NCBI GenBank assembly: GCA_029531795.1
Contig: JAPEIS010000012.1
Coordinates: 992,001-1,056,000, forward strand
Direction of reading: 5' to 3'
Length of the DNA stretch: 64,000 nucleotides
DNA from: Sclerotinia nivalis
Taxonomy: Eukaryota > Ascomycota > Leotiomycetes > Helotiales > Sclerotiniaceae
Part shown: one piece after another, positions 47,283-60,138 of the stretch
Position numbering within the stretch: position 1 is the stretch's first letter
How the letters are laid out: each line of letters starts with the position of its first letter
Translations under genes and position numbers: made by a program
The notes under the pieces: generated by a model
Database searches by the model: none
Seen by the model: only the letters and a program-made list of their open reading frames with translations
What the model was told of the DNA's origin: nothing

Positions 47283-49322
47283 ATGAAGCCTTTTGTCTAT
47301 GTAGCACTGATTCAGGCATGTTTCTTTACTCATTCTCTTGCTGTCCCATCCCCACTCTCAACATCCGAAAAAGCTTCTTTTGCGAGGCGCGACGACGTAT
47401 CAATCCAAGCCAAGAAGTATAAAAAGAACTGTCAGAAGGGCAACTTAGACGATCTGGAAGAAGAAGCTTGGGATACAATGAAGCTACTTGCCCAATATGC
47501 GCAACTCTGGAGAAAAGATGGTGCTTATCAGCCCGTCGCAGATATGTACTTTGGGGGCAATTCAAGAGATTATTATGATAGAATTATGAGTGCGTCATCT
47601 CTCCCTCGATTTTGGTGATCCCACATTGACTTCTGGGTTAGAAAGCTTCAAGAACGCCGAACAATTTCACGACACATCCTTTTTCAATCCATCTCCACCC
47701 AACAAAGTATATTTCGAAATATGGTGCGCTGAAGATGGACCGGATGGAAAAGTCCCGATGCCTGATGGTCTGAAGGGTGATTGGAATGCCAATGAGTGTG
47801 CACGTTTTGATAAACTCAATGGTTATAGTTTCAAGCGTCAAAGATGGTATTGGTTACCTGATGTAAGCAAATAGTTCTCAAGTTACTCAACTCCATAAAT
47901 ATCAATCTAACATACCACCAGACAGTGTATTACACGGTTCTTTGCCCAAAAGTATGGAAAAATAAAACTAGTCTCTTGGCCATGAATAAGGTTATCGGAG
48001 ATATAGGCAGAAGCAAAGTTTATATGGACAACCTCACCGAGTTGCGAGCATATACATATCTCCACGAGACTCTGCATCACACTATAGTGAGCAATCCCTG
48101 GAGTAAGTATGACCGACAATTTATTGATGAGTTGTCTATGAAATAAAGATTCCCAAAGGTTATAATGCTAATAGAGAACCAATATTGTAGTTGGCGATGT
48201 GAATATCCAAACAGCCTCTGAACCTCAAGGGGCATACGGAGCTCCAGCTTGTGCGTCTCTTGCCAAATGGTATGGTTGCTCCAATTCGGGCGTCTCAACC
48301 AAAAACGGGGGTGTAAATGGGGAATTTGGAACCGTTGTTAACGCAGACAATTATGCAATATTTGCGCTTTCGATATACTTCCAGGAGACTCTAAGTGTCA
48401 GCAGCCCTTTTGAGCCGGCCGGCTCTTGGAGGGACATACCGAAACGATTAGTGGACCCTGCTCCACGGTCGTCTACGAGTAATGCATATCCAGGTAATCT
48501 TTGTTATGAGGAAACTCCCAGACTTTGATTTGAAGAAACTAACGCATTTCATAGGAGCTGATGCTTCTTTGTATTTGGTGGACGTGCCGGATAACTCTAA
48601 TATAGAAGGTAGTGCTTTTGACCTAGTTACTACGACATCACAGCCAAACTCGCCATTGTGTGTGGATGGTAGTCAAGCCGACCCAGATCAGCAATATTTC
48701 AGTCGATCTAATGCGGTTCAATCAATTGATGACTTCCGTTCGGAATCCGACTATTGGGGCATCTCCATTGTATCATCCATATCTTTCGGCACCGACAGGA
48801 CTAGCAACAGTAAATCTCAAGTCACTGGAATTGACAACAGCAAAGAGGACAACCATGCAGTTGACGATGGCACCTGGCTGGCAGCAAAAATGGCAGCCGA
48901 AGGATGCATTGGCTCTTTCGCCTTCGGGCATGGAACAACCTCGGACCAGAAGAAACAATATTGTGTCGATCACTCCACAACGGTTCTTGATGACTGTCAA
49001 ACTGATACAACCAGCGCAAGATATGGTGGAGCGCTACAATACGGCTGTAATGGTATCGGATTGCAGGGAAACCCCTAACATGACAGTCATATTCCATCTC
49101 AATTCAAACGGTAATTTGATTTGCAATCCTACGTGAGTCGAACAATGATCTTCATTGCTATAAATTATGTTGACGGTTTGCAGAGATGATGCCGCTGGAC
49201 CAGAACTTTCCGGCACTTGCACTTGCAAGTATGAGAACTGTGAGGCATATGATACTTTCAAAATGCCTGCCAGTAAAAATTGCCAGGATGTTAAATCATC
49301 TACTGATTTGTACTCGTCATAA
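47283..49322 (+). CDS. Secreted HExxH metallopeptidase-like protein (M35/aspzincin-type, putative)
   Basis: This is a multi-exon gene with exons 47283-47589, 47642-47862, 47922-48102, 48191-48493, 48555-49046, 49087-49132 and 49184-49322 (about 562 residues). All introns are GT-AG; the fifth, only 40 bp, could instead be a frameshift. A signal peptide (residues 1-20, MKPFVYVALIQACFFTHSLA) is followed by a Kex2-like ARR. HETLH at about residues 224-228 is a zinc-peptidase motif. The later QGAYGAPACASLAKW and NADNYAIFALSIYF resemble aspzincins, but the usual third-ligand Asp of GTxDxxYG is not obvious (Gln at that place), so activity is uncertain. A C-terminal domain of about 230 residues, rich in Cys and Gly and ending GTCTCKYENC, is unknown to me. 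It lies next to the transposon island, a setting common for secreted virulence-type genes. Confidence 0.65.
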
Positions 49323-52035
49323 ACATGAGTTGTTTCCGTCTGTAGCTTTTCAGGAGTTCTATTGGCTAAGAGGTGATCTTTCGTACTATTAGTGGAGGAG
49401 GTAGAGCTTAATGACTTTTGGTCCTGTCGGTTTAAGGATTTTGGTTTCCTTCATTTGCCATGTACTACTGGGTGTATGACAGCCCGGTGCTCTTATTTCT
49501 GTCTATTTCATTGTCGTTATTGGCTGTTGAGCGGTTCACTTTTGCTCGATTAGTTTAGCTTCTGGACAGTTTGATGGTGCATTTTCGCCGGTCGGTCTTT
49601 CTGCTTGATACTCTGAATCTACCTTATTCTATTAAATCACCATAAAATCAAAGCTTGATCCTATTGTCGCCACACAACAGGTTATGAGGAACCACTGTCA
49701 TCGTAATCTCTCAGACCGAAAAATATATTAAACATCTTCCGGTAACGAAGCACAACTCGATAGGAGGAGTATAAATCACACGCACTAGCCTGCAACTGCC
49801 CTGGATACTTCCTCCACATATTGGTCCTACGTCCCTGTTTCACGTTTGACCAGCTTCTCGAGTCCGGGGGTACGAAGTCATTACTTCCTCAGCTAGATTG
49901 TTGATATCAAAGCATACACAATACTCATAAGCAGAACCGAATGCGCACATACTAGAACGACACAATTTATCGATCGTTTAAAGCGTGGGGCTTGGTGAAT
50001 AAGCCAAGTGATCTAGCAGACAATCTTTTGATGCAGGGTATACAAGGCATAATCTTCGGAGAATAGGTGAATTGGGGAAGTTAGTCTAGTGTATGTGTAG
50101 GGTTTGAGGAGATTGGTCTACTGTCAGTAGTGTATATTCAAGTGAAACTACAATTTAGCCATCTAAGTAATCCTCAAACAAAACCAGAAGGTGTAAAATG
50201 TACGGTTGGGCAGACACAGGGGTGGTTGCGGTACTGCGCCGATTTTGATGATATCTACAAGAAATTGCGGCAAACGTAGATCTCTGATCTGGATTGAGAT
50301 GGAAATGGTTCTCCCCTATTTCATACTTGGAGTATAACAATATGCTTGTAACTTATGTCGTCTAAAGATCGGATATTTCAATAATGGGCAATGATAACAC
50401 TCACTGCTGTCATTTCCCTCGCATATACCAGCCTCACTATCCTCTCAACTCCTTAGATAACACCTCAGCTCGCAAAAGAAAGATATAGTTAAACTATTAG
50501 ACAAATTCATTCATGCGCAAATACATATCCATAGTTTCAATTCCAAAACCTTTCCCTTTCCAAACCTCTGAACTTATTCTGTCTACTTGACCCGCAATCC
50601 TGCTAGTGTTGACCGTGGTATCTTCCCGCAGAGCTTCATATTGAGAAAGAAACATCTATAACTATAACAAGGACCAGACCCGAAGAGAATCAAGAGGCTG
50701 GTGAATTTGAGGATGAAAAAAGACAAGGAAAAAATTTCGTTTAGGATTGTTTTGGATTAGATGTATCTCATAGTATATTGAGGTGCTGAATTCATGCAGA
50801 CACTGACACCTGACTTGGTGGATTTAATCATTATTCAAGGGAATCTCCATCGACTTTAATTTAGCAGAAAAAATTTAATCAAATATATAATGAAAGTTCC
50901 TCAAAGATAGACTCCAAACAGAGCATTAAACATACATCTCAACACAAAATGAAGTAGAATCATACCAAATCTTGACCAGTAAGCTAGAAATCACGCAAGC
51001 AATCCGATTTAACTACAACATGACAGTAAATTGGAACTTACAAGTGTACAGTTAAACTACCAGCACTCATCCGGTCTAAGACAAGTAATATATCATCCTA
51101 CCATTATCACTACCATCTCACAAAAACAAATTGAGCTGGCCCCCTCACCCCTCGAGAGCCTATCGACGTGTTCTGATCTGAATATAACAGCCGGTATTAG
51201 CTGAGCAAAATGATGCATCAAAATGGCACCTATGTACTCATGATAGGTGTTAATTTAAGGGTATGGACATCTCCTCGTTCAGTCAACAAGATCCCAATTA
51301 TCATATCGTTCATCACAGCACGACTCAATAACTTTAATCCCACAGATAAAGCGGGGTACCAAGATCGCTGGCATATAAAAGTGAACAGTAGCCCCCCATG
51401 GGAGACTATCAAGATCTTTAAGCATAAAAATCCACAAGTCCCCACCCATCACAACGATTTACAGTGAAAAGCTCGCATTGTAGAAAGAGATGAGGCATGC
51501 GCGAAGAAACAAGCTCAGGGAGAGACCAGAAATCCCATCGGTAAGTCTAGCACTAGCCTCTCTGATCGATCTGATATTCTGGATCTTAAGTTCGCTTGGT
51601 TGTTTGGATGTACGCTCGTTTCATCTTGATTCGCGGCTGAATGTATCGATTGTCGTCATAATTTGGAGCAGTGTTGCTTTTCTTTCTTACCACCGCATCC
51701 ACTTGGATTGGGAATAGCCAAATTTTAGTATTTTCTTTGACAGTGTGTATACTCAGTAGAGCTTTTCTACCATATAATTCAGTGGATCATTAATTAACAC
51801 GTAAGGTCAGATGAAAGTAAATAACTTGATTAATTCTCAGGCATAATCATATGGAAGGGTATCACATCATGAAAATATCCACCAAAGCCATGGTATCATC
51901 GTATCCTTTCCTAGGTCCATAGAACGCCGCATCATCCTTAATATCATCGTAAATCATCATCATAACGCCCATCCTTTCATTTCCTCATCAAGATCATTTC
52001 AGCGAAATAGAAACGAATATGCAAACCAGAAACAT
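49323..52035. other. Intergenic region, no gene seen
   Basis: Only short frames without motif, signal or splice support occur here. One ATG at 51490 followed by a good donor (GTAAGT near 51540) has no convincing second exon. I see no tRNA, LTR end or tandem array. Confidence 0.45.
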
Positions 52036-54310
52036 CTACCAATGCTTCATCACTAGAAGCTGCTCCTGATAAGCCAATAAAATATTCCATGTCTCCTTAC
52101 GCTTCATTCCTTCCTTAGCCCAAATGTCCTCCAAAGCGGTTGTTCCATTGAAATACTTTACGAACTTTGGCCATAATGCTTTTGCCTTGGGATCAGTCCA
52201 ACGCTTGCCGATGGCTGCGATGTACATTGTCTCGACGTGACTAGCTTTGTGAGGATCGACAATGATATAGGAAGACATGTTTCTCAAGTGTTCTGCATGG
52301 CTCATAGAAGGATGTTCGGTAGCGTCTGGGACGGGCATCTTTTCAAATTCATCTTCGGCTGCCTTAGCTTCTGCGACTGTCTTAGCAGCGAGTCTCTCAA
52401 GGCGTGCAGCTTCAGCCGCTTGTTCGGTGGTGAGTGGGGCTGTTGGGTCGAGAGCCAGTGTCGCATTCTCAACATCATTAGCTTCTTCAGGGGATCCAGG
52501 TGCTGTTTGAAGAGATGGGTTCTTTATTCTTTCGATAGCTTCTGCTTTCAATTGATAGTCGACCTCGTAAATGATCTCAGGCCAGACCCAGATCCAACAG
52601 AAAGTTCGCAGATGAGTAACCCAGCCTCCACGAATGAGCCATGCAAGCATTTCCATATACTTCTCACGATGACTCTTGGAAGGTACGAAAGTCTTGTAAG
52701 CGCGTGGAGCAAAAGATATTTGTGCGAGGAAGCTTTGTAAAGAGGGAGCAAAAGGAAATGCTTTTTTCCACTGTTGACTTGCTGGAACTAACTTGTGCAT
52801 GTCGCAATTAGGTGAAACAATAAACATGTCGCGAGCATGAATAGGAGGAATAGCGATTGCTTTGCGCCAATAGATCAAATGTTGTGCAAGAGTAATAACT
52901 TCATCGAGACCAACATTGTTGGCTTGAGCGACTTGTTGGAAAGACAAAGTAGGTTTGGCCCATTTAATAAATTGAATCAAAGGAGCAGAAAGCTCGGTAT
53001 CTTCTGATGTTATCTCTGCGATGACATCTACCTCATCCTCAAGAAGTAGAAGAGCAAAGTGCTTATCAAGCTGAGTGGGGTCTGGATAACCTTCCTCATC
53101 GACAAGAGGGTTGGCGCTGGAAAGTAATACACCAGGTTTGGCTCTTTCATTAGGATTCGGGAAGCTCATCAAAAATGTTGGAATTGGGATATGTAGAGAG
53201 AGATCAATGGGAGGTTTGGTGTCGAGGCAAACGGTGGTGATGGTATTGTTGACAACAGCATCGTAAACGTCGCGCATCGCGTCTGCCAAAGTAGATTTGA
53301 TTAAGATTTGGCTCCATAGTTGGCTCATTGGGCGTTCTATTCAACAAATTAGATATGTGTGTTGGATTCATGTGTAAGGAGTACTTACTATCTTCGCGGG
53401 CTCTCTCCTTCATACCTAAAATGGTCTCAGATTCCTTCCAAACATAATTACTCTGAGCTTGAGCATGGTTAAGAGCCTTGTTGAAAGTTTTAATAACATG
53501 CTCATAGAGTTCCTCAATTCTCTCATCTTGTTCGTGCCTAGGCAAGCTGACAACAAAAACAACGTTAAACATTGTCATTTCTCCACGATCGTCACCGTCA
53601 TCCGAACCACTGCCTTTTTTCGCCTGAGCAGCCACCGGACCTCCCTTTAATTCCTCTCCATCCTTTGCCACCTCTTTTCCCTTCTTTGGCTTTCTTGGCT
53701 TCTTCCAGAATCCATCCTCGCGGATGTGCAACGGGTAGGAGATGAAGTAAAGGTTGTCAATTGACAACTCAAACTTCTTCTTATGGTATGCGCGTGGTGG
53801 GGTTAGAATACTAGCAAGATCGACGGTAGGAAATTCGCCAAATTGTTCCCAAGGAACGATTTGCTCGCCATCTTTGCCTTCAAGGTGATCGTCGCCTTCG
53901 ATCTCCACGTGACGCGATCTACTGCCATTTCCACTGTTCACCTTTTTGCCGCTCAGATTCAATTTTCCAAGCTTCGAAGCAATTGAGTCGTCTTCTTCTA
54001 GTTCTGAGAAGTCGTCGCTGTCATCTCCGTCGCTATTTGCGTGTTCTTCAAGCTCGCTTTGATCAGTTTCCGTACCATATCTGTAATTGCGTGGGGGTGG
54101 AGCGAAGGATGGTCGAGGAGGATAGTGAAAAACAAAGTGTGGACCAGTTTGTGATTTCATAACAAGAGAAACAGCAATCAAGCCAGAATCAATGAATGGT
54201 TCTGATTTATCCATACTGAAGATTCTTCCCTCAAGGTTATATGAATGTGTAGGTTGAGTCTTATTATTTGGTTTGGATTGTTTACTATGAGATCTTTGTC
54301 TTGAAGTCAT
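52036..54310 (-). CDS. npr3: Nitrogen permease regulator 3 (NPR3) family protein
   Basis: NPR3 is a subunit of the SEACIT/GATOR1 complex, a GTPase-activating complex that restrains TORC1 at the vacuole when nitrogen is scarce. Exon 1 is 54310-53389 and exon 2 is 53336-52036, joined by a 52 bp intron (GTAAGT...ATAG), giving about 740 residues. The family signature IAVSLVMKSQTGPHFVFHYPP lies at residues 45-65. An acidic Asp/Glu/Ser linker follows (about 85-105), then the conserved block around the splice joint (REDKRPMSQLW) and the C-terminal helical region (LEDIWAKEGMKRKE). I start at ATG 54310 because the bases upstream look like the end of a 5' intron (TACTAAC branch, then TATATCAG). It appears intact. 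Confidence 0.9.
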
Positions 54311-57300
54311 GTTGAGAGAGGCCCGTGCAGGATTGTTTCTTGGTCCGAGCTTCTGATATACATTTGTTAGTAATTTCACCCCTTGATTGATTGATTGATT
54401 GATTGATTTGATTTAACGTCCACACTGAGTCTAAGACTATCTAGGACGGCTAGGGGCTCTATGAGCTCTTAGTTGATGCTATGGGGAGTTGTATACTAGC
54501 TAGTATATAGTTTGTATAATTTGGGTTTCTTTTCAATCTTTGAAATGTTGATTAAAAACAAATGAAAATTAATACTTGGGAACAAAGCCCGATATCTTCA
54601 TCCTCTAAAATCTTTTTTTCCTTGCTCTCCCCCTACCCTTTGCTAATTAAAGCATTTTATTGATATAATCTTCTTCTTCGATCCAATCTGCTATTCCAAT
54701 ACCTACTTCCCACAAAGATCAAGAGTCATCTTCGTCAAGATTACCTCTAGTACAGCAAAAGGGTCCTTATATTAGTAAAAAACAACTGAAAGGTATTACT
54801 CTCTTTAGCTCGAATTCATTCATTAGTTCTTTTGTATGTCTTCCTAAATGTGATAATCTCTAACTTTATTTGAATATAAATAATCGAAACCGCTGAATAG
54901 AATATCGATTGTTTGAATATAATGATAATGAGGTATAGCCCTAACCCTACTTATACATACACAAAAAATATTTTTGTAAAATCGAGGAAAAAGCATAATA
55001 TCGTATCGATGCCCAGAATATAATATTAATTGATAGATAATAGTATTTTTTGTTTCGTAATAATCGTAATATTAAAATGAATATATTTTCGATAATCGAT
55101 TGTTGAAAAAAGGTATAAAATGCAAATAAAACAATAACAAATTCTATATCGAAAAGACCCTTCTGGAATAGAAGGGATTTACTAAACATATCATACCTCG
55201 TATTGAGATAATAATCAATAACAGATATTGAATCTAACCAAGGCTTCTATAACCATCGTCCGTATTTTGGGTTGATGTTCGTTCATCCTTTCGAAGATAT
55301 TGATACTGTAAAATCGTAATAACCCTTTCATCATAAATATCGTAATCGGGAAACCCTTTCTCTCTCTTCCAATATATCCGATTCCATCAAATGACTCAAT
55401 CTTAGTTCTGCAGACTCTCAATAGAGAGCTGGAGGTTCGTAGAGGGCACCACGTACAGGTGTTGAGTCTTCGCCCTCCAATTTCACCCCTTAATAGTACC
55501 TCAGATGTGTGAAGTCTTGGAAAAAAATTACTTACAGAATCTGAATGGGGGTTGTTGAAGGAAACAAATTCGAAAGTTGAAGTTCCTGCTGTTATTATGA
55601 GCTTCTCACAATAGCCTGATCTCGGTGGTCTAATGACTTCGAGGAGTTGCTTAGTAGACAAGAATCACCATTAAGAATTACTTTCATATAATCATTGTCA
55701 TTCACAGCACTTATATTTCTAAATTGGCATTGGTACTTGAGAAGAAATGAAACTGTATGAATGTGTTGATGTTTTTGTTTAAAAAAAGACATAAGTATGT
55801 AGTTGGAAGCACTCAGAAGTGGAAGACTTTGTCTCTACTATTGTATGTTAATCTTGTTCTATCATATACAATACTGGTTTCGTTTATTTGCATATACAGT
55901 AACCTACAGCAAACTATTTAAATCTCTAATCAAAGAGATTGTAATCTTTATATGCCTTAGCATCATTGCTCTCCCCAAACATAAACTGTAAGGATGTTGA
56001 AGTTGAGAAGGGCGCTTACCAAAGAGATCTACCAAAGGAATCTAACTAAGCAATTGATAACTTGGGGGCATTCTATATTTACTTAAGTCACCAAGTGTTG
56101 TTGAACACATCAAAAAAGGAAAAGTCAGATATGGGTCACCATTTCCGAATCCCCTCTTTTCACCATCCTCTGATTCCCCAATTCTTATCCCAAGCTTTAA
56201 GTAGACACAAGCCCGCCCACCAGTCTATCTCACCTCCTCATCCTTCTATTTCTTCTTCCATAACAATAACTCCTTCCTCTCACCCAGTCTTGCGTATTCC
56301 TGTGATTTAGTGATCAATCGAAAGTGTCCTAAGAGGCAATAACCGCAAGGGCAACAAACAACAGTAATGATCTTTGAAGAATATTAATACCAAGGTGCAT
56401 TATCAGCATAGTCACCCGTACGAAAACTCCTATACTAGTACACAATTCAGGCCTTGAAGTATATATCCTAGAATCACGGCACTGCTAGGATGGTTACAAT
56501 GAACAGCGGTAGCATGTTCGTGAACACATATTCTGAGTAAATAGCTTGATTTGAATAAATGGTAAATTTAATGGTAAACATCTATTATTGTTTGGTTGTT
56601 TTAAAGTCATCAACTATTGCTCATATTCTCGCTCCACAAACCCATCCTTATTCCCAACAATTTCTCCCATCATCATGGCAAAAAACCAAAGAGGAAAGAG
56701 ACAACCCAAAAAATCAAGCTCCCTCTCAAGAGAACATTCAAGACCTCCATAGAAAACCTCATCTCAAGAAATCCACAAACTCCCTGACCTAACATAGCCC
56801 CAAATTATAAAAAACTCCATCTATCCCCATTCTCAAACATAACACCAGCTCCTTCACAGTCCTGGACTGGTGGAAGATATTAGCATCCAGTATCCTCTTG
56901 CAGAAGATATACAATAGGTTAGGAGTACTATACAAGGGCTATGCATCTTGAGTTTGGTGCGCAAAAACAGGAGAACTATACGAAAACCACAAAGCAACTC
57001 AAAGAATTTCAAGAAATTCATTGGAAGGTTGCAAGTGTTGCACATGAACAGGTGAAAGAACATAAAGGAAAAGCTTTGTACGGCAAATAATGCAGAGAAA
57101 TGCCTATAAAATTTGTGTTTAAATAAACTTGTGAGTGTTCACAAAGGACACAATAGAACTAAAGGTTAATAAGGTTAATGGGGAGGATTGAGGATGATTT
57201 ATAATTAACTCTACATCGATATCAAAAATTCATTGAATCAACTGATTGTAGCCATGATCAGTACAAGGTCGGAAAGTTCAAGGAATCTATTTGATGTCTA

Positions 57301-58639
57301 GGGAGCTGACATAAAACATAAGGATGTGTATCTGTTCTTGTAGAAGATGGTTTACTTAGGTAAAAGCAATAGGGTGTGGATGATGCGGCTGATCCTATGA
57401 TTGAGGATGTCATGGAGGATAGGCAGTGAGCATGGCAAGTATTTGTAAAAAGGTACCAGGTACCAGCGCAGGAAAGAGTTAGGTCTGGGACAGCTCGTTT
57501 CCAGCAATGACATGCTCGTGGATCACTACCACGAAAAGAGGAGCCAAGGTACGTCTAGAAATTTCTGTAGTAATTCTGTTAACTCACTGCTGCCTTTGTT
57601 TACTTGTCTTTCGTTGGAGAAAGCAACTGCTTAATAAATGGAGCTGAGCTGGGCTGGGCTAAAGACAACTAGAATCACATCACGCAATGCATCCTGCAGC
57701 TCTCTCCAAAACCAGAGCTTTTGTAATAGTGTTATCGTTGTAGCCGTTTCACTATCGCACAATAATTTCCATGGCACTTAACATTTTATCCTCCTCATGA
57801 ACCCAAATATACAGCAGCAGCATGCATATAGGAGAAGATAGGAAAAGTAACACTTGCATACAGCTGATGAACATGATGCTGAAATACGATTCCCAAGTTC
57901 CAACTCAGCTATCAAGGAAATTCAGAATGTTAACATGTCAATATAAACCAAAAATTGAAGAAACTACTCTCAAAAAACTCATCCTTCATGATATAAAGAC
58001 AATCAGAGATTCTGAAACATATCTCTCCAGACATTATATGCAACATCATGGGAATTCTCCTGAAAGAGTCTTGAAAGACACAGATCAGTAAGCAGCTTGC
58101 CTAGAAATCCAGTGTTTAACACATGGAGAGAAAACTCATGTCTTTTTTATTTTTTGGCTCCATGGACTCCATGGACTCAAGGGGGAAAACAAGAGCGATG
58201 CCTTCTACACTTGTCGCCAATCTTATATTTGGAAGTATTGCATCGGTAGCAGGGCAATGACAACAGGATGATGAGCTAACTGGCCAACATGGCAATCCAT
58301 AAATCTAATTCATAGAGCTTGATGTTTGTCCCTCCACAGGAACATACAAGTGCTGTTCAAAACAAAAATAGTCTTAGTATAGATCGCCAATTCCGAAACT
58401 ACCAGCACAATTGTAATGGAGGAAATAATGCCTCTAGAGTTGGAATGATATTTCTTGTTTGTGCAAAATAAATCTCCCTAGCATTCTATTCGAACAAGTC
58501 GACTCCCATCCTTTATCTTCGCTCCGAAACGCCAATCCAATGCTGTATTTGTACAAATGATATAATATACCCGTCTCTCTAGCCCTTGGCGCTTCATTCG
58601 TTTGCACCCTCTCGCCCCAAATAGCTTCAAGAACCGTCC
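54311..58639. other. Long intergenic region between NPR3 and COX19
   Basis: A (TGAT)n microsatellite lies at about 54383-54408, and AT-rich sequence follows at 54830-55200. A few frames of 60-150 codons occur (for example 55661-55215 minus and 57822-58091 plus), but none has motif, composition or splice support. A 49-codon frame with a coding-like amino-acid mix (56941-57090) is too little to call. Confidence 0.4.
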
Positions 58640-59268
58640 TCACCATCTTAACCCATTCTTATGTTTATTTGCATCCGCATCCGCATCCCCCTCCTTCCCC
58701 TCATCCTTCTTATCTACACCCTTCGAGTCCGACCCCTCATCTGCAAAACCTAAATTCTTAAATTCATCCTTCGCCATTAAATTCCTACAGCACACCAGAC
58801 GCATTAGTCCTCAATCCCAACTATCCGCCCCAATTATGCATATATAGAACCCAATAACCCACCTATCCATGCGACACGACAAATACGATTTCGCCAAGTT
58901 CCTACATTCCGGATCATTCATACCTCGAACCTTCTTCATGCAATTAAGATAACTTTGCATAACCGATTTGCATTCGCCTGTCATCGCATTGTCGCATTAG
59001 TATATCGTTTTGGCATACCCTCTATCAACATCCAATTTTACCCGCCAGTCCAATATCGTTTTGCACACTCGTACATTCGTAGTCAGATAAGAAAGGGGAA
59101 TCATACCATCATGATCCAGCGGAAAACTTCCTCTTTCCGGCCTACATCCCAACCCATAAATTAGCATTCGTTTCCTCAAATACCTTCATAGCTACAAGGT
59201 AATGGAACAACTTACGGCGAAGGTTTATTATTGACCATACGCCCCCCAGGGCTTCCAAATGTACTCAT
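58640..59268 (-). CDS. cox19: Cytochrome c oxidase assembly protein COX19
   Basis: COX19 is a small intermembrane-space protein needed for cytochrome c oxidase assembly and copper handling; it is imported and oxidised by Mia40. There are four exons on the minus strand: 59268-59216, 59141-59107, 58977-58863 and 58784-58640, giving 115 residues. All joins are GT-AG and keep frame (donors GTAAGT, GTATGA, GTGGGT). The hallmark is the twin CX9C fold, C32/C42 and C54/C64, in [16 protein letters not shown] and [16 protein letters not shown], preceded by [11 protein letters not shown] as in fungal COX19. The tail is short and acidic/basic, ending KNGLRW. No exon is long enough to show as a large ORF. 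The start lies 257 bp from the divergent GFA-type gene. Confidence 0.92.
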
Positions 59269-59525
59269 GGTTGTTGATTTATGTTTAATCTCAAATTATC
59301 TTATAATTTGGATGAACTTCTTGTTGGAGCGGATTTTCTATTGTTCCGAGGACTTTGCCCCGGATTTTATGACGTAAGCTTTCGGGGGGCTCGGGAGAGG
59401 GGTCAGTGATGTAAGGTTTGGAAGAGTATTTAAGACAAAATAATCCATCAAAAACTTTGTTCTACTACCTAGTACTCTATCCCGAAATAATCATCAACTT
59501 ACAAATCACACACACAATACTCAAA
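59269..59525. promoter_or_regulatory. Shared divergent promoter of COX19 and the GFA-type gene
   Basis: These 257 bp separate the two start codons. They contain TGACGTAA (59370-59377), an ATF/CREB or bZIP-type site, a variant TGATGTAA about 30 bases further on, and a CCG...CGG pair around 59346-59363 as bound by zinc-cluster factors. Function is inferred from position and motif only. Confidence 0.4.
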
Positions 59526-60138
59526 ATGCCAATGTAAACATATCCCCATCAAATACTTCTCCCCTTCTAAACCCACCCACCCCGCTAACACCCGTATCCA
59601 CCCCAGGAAACTAGAAGGAAGTTGCCAATGCGGGCTCGTAGAGTTCTCCATGGAGTCGCAAACTCCCGTTCCGTACCAACTCTGCGCATGTTCCATCTGT
59701 CGTAAATGCGGTGGATATGGCGGGAGTGTAAATCTAGGCGGTATAGCCTCTACACTTCAAATCACCAAAGGCAAAGAATACATTAAGTACTCCTTCCTCC
59801 TTCTTTCACCTTTTGGGCCTGACTAACTGGCTAGAAAATACAACGCCATTGCTGACCGTGGTAAACCCACTGCTAAAAAATGCACTTCTGAACGGAATTT
59901 TTGCACGGAATGTGCATCGATGCTTTGGCTGTGGGATAAATCATGGCCTGAGTTAATTCATCCATTTGCGAATGCAATTGATACGGAACTACCGGTTGTA
60001 GAGGAAATGGTTTGTGTGAAGGGGGATAGCAAGCCGGAGTATGTTAGGTGGCCGGAAGGGAAGAAAAAGGTGTATGAGGGATATGGCGAGTTTAGTATTG
60101 AGGAATGGCATAAGGAGAAAGGGTTGTTTGTTGAGTGA
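59526..60138 (+). CDS. GFA/CENP-V domain zinc protein
   Basis: This family (glutathione-dependent formaldehyde-activating enzyme-like, CENP-V) binds zinc through conserved cysteines. Its substrates in fungi are mostly unknown, so I give no reaction. The exons are 59526-59533, 59607-59786 and 59835-60138, giving 163 residues. The first exon is only 8 bases (MPM split), supported by perfect frame and GT-AG ends. Cysteines are C9 and C11 (GSCQCG), C29, C31 and C34 (LCACSICRKCGG) and C86 and C89 (NFCTECASMLWLWD), the complete family pattern. The domain ends with a WPEG...W tail. It appears intact. Confidence 0.9.

Noticed and set aside
47638..47841. Minus-strand ORFs within 47.3-49.3 kb
   Set aside because: They are shadows of the spliced plus-strand metallopeptidase-like gene.
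52237..52740. 167-codon plus-strand ORF
   Set aside because: It is entirely antisense to the conserved NPR3 coding exon, with no motif or signal.
54311..54379. Upstream extension of NPR3 beginning MKLLTNVYQ
   Set aside because: It starts with GTG and contains a TACTAAC branch point and CAG acceptor, so it reads as the end of a 5' intron.
55215..55661. 148-codon minus-strand ORF
   Set aside because: No recognisable domain, unusual composition and no splice or promoter support; AT-rich surroundings make chance frames likely.
56941..57090. 49-codon frame with a coding-like composition, possibly a last exon
   Set aside because: I could not find upstream exons in phase or identify the protein.
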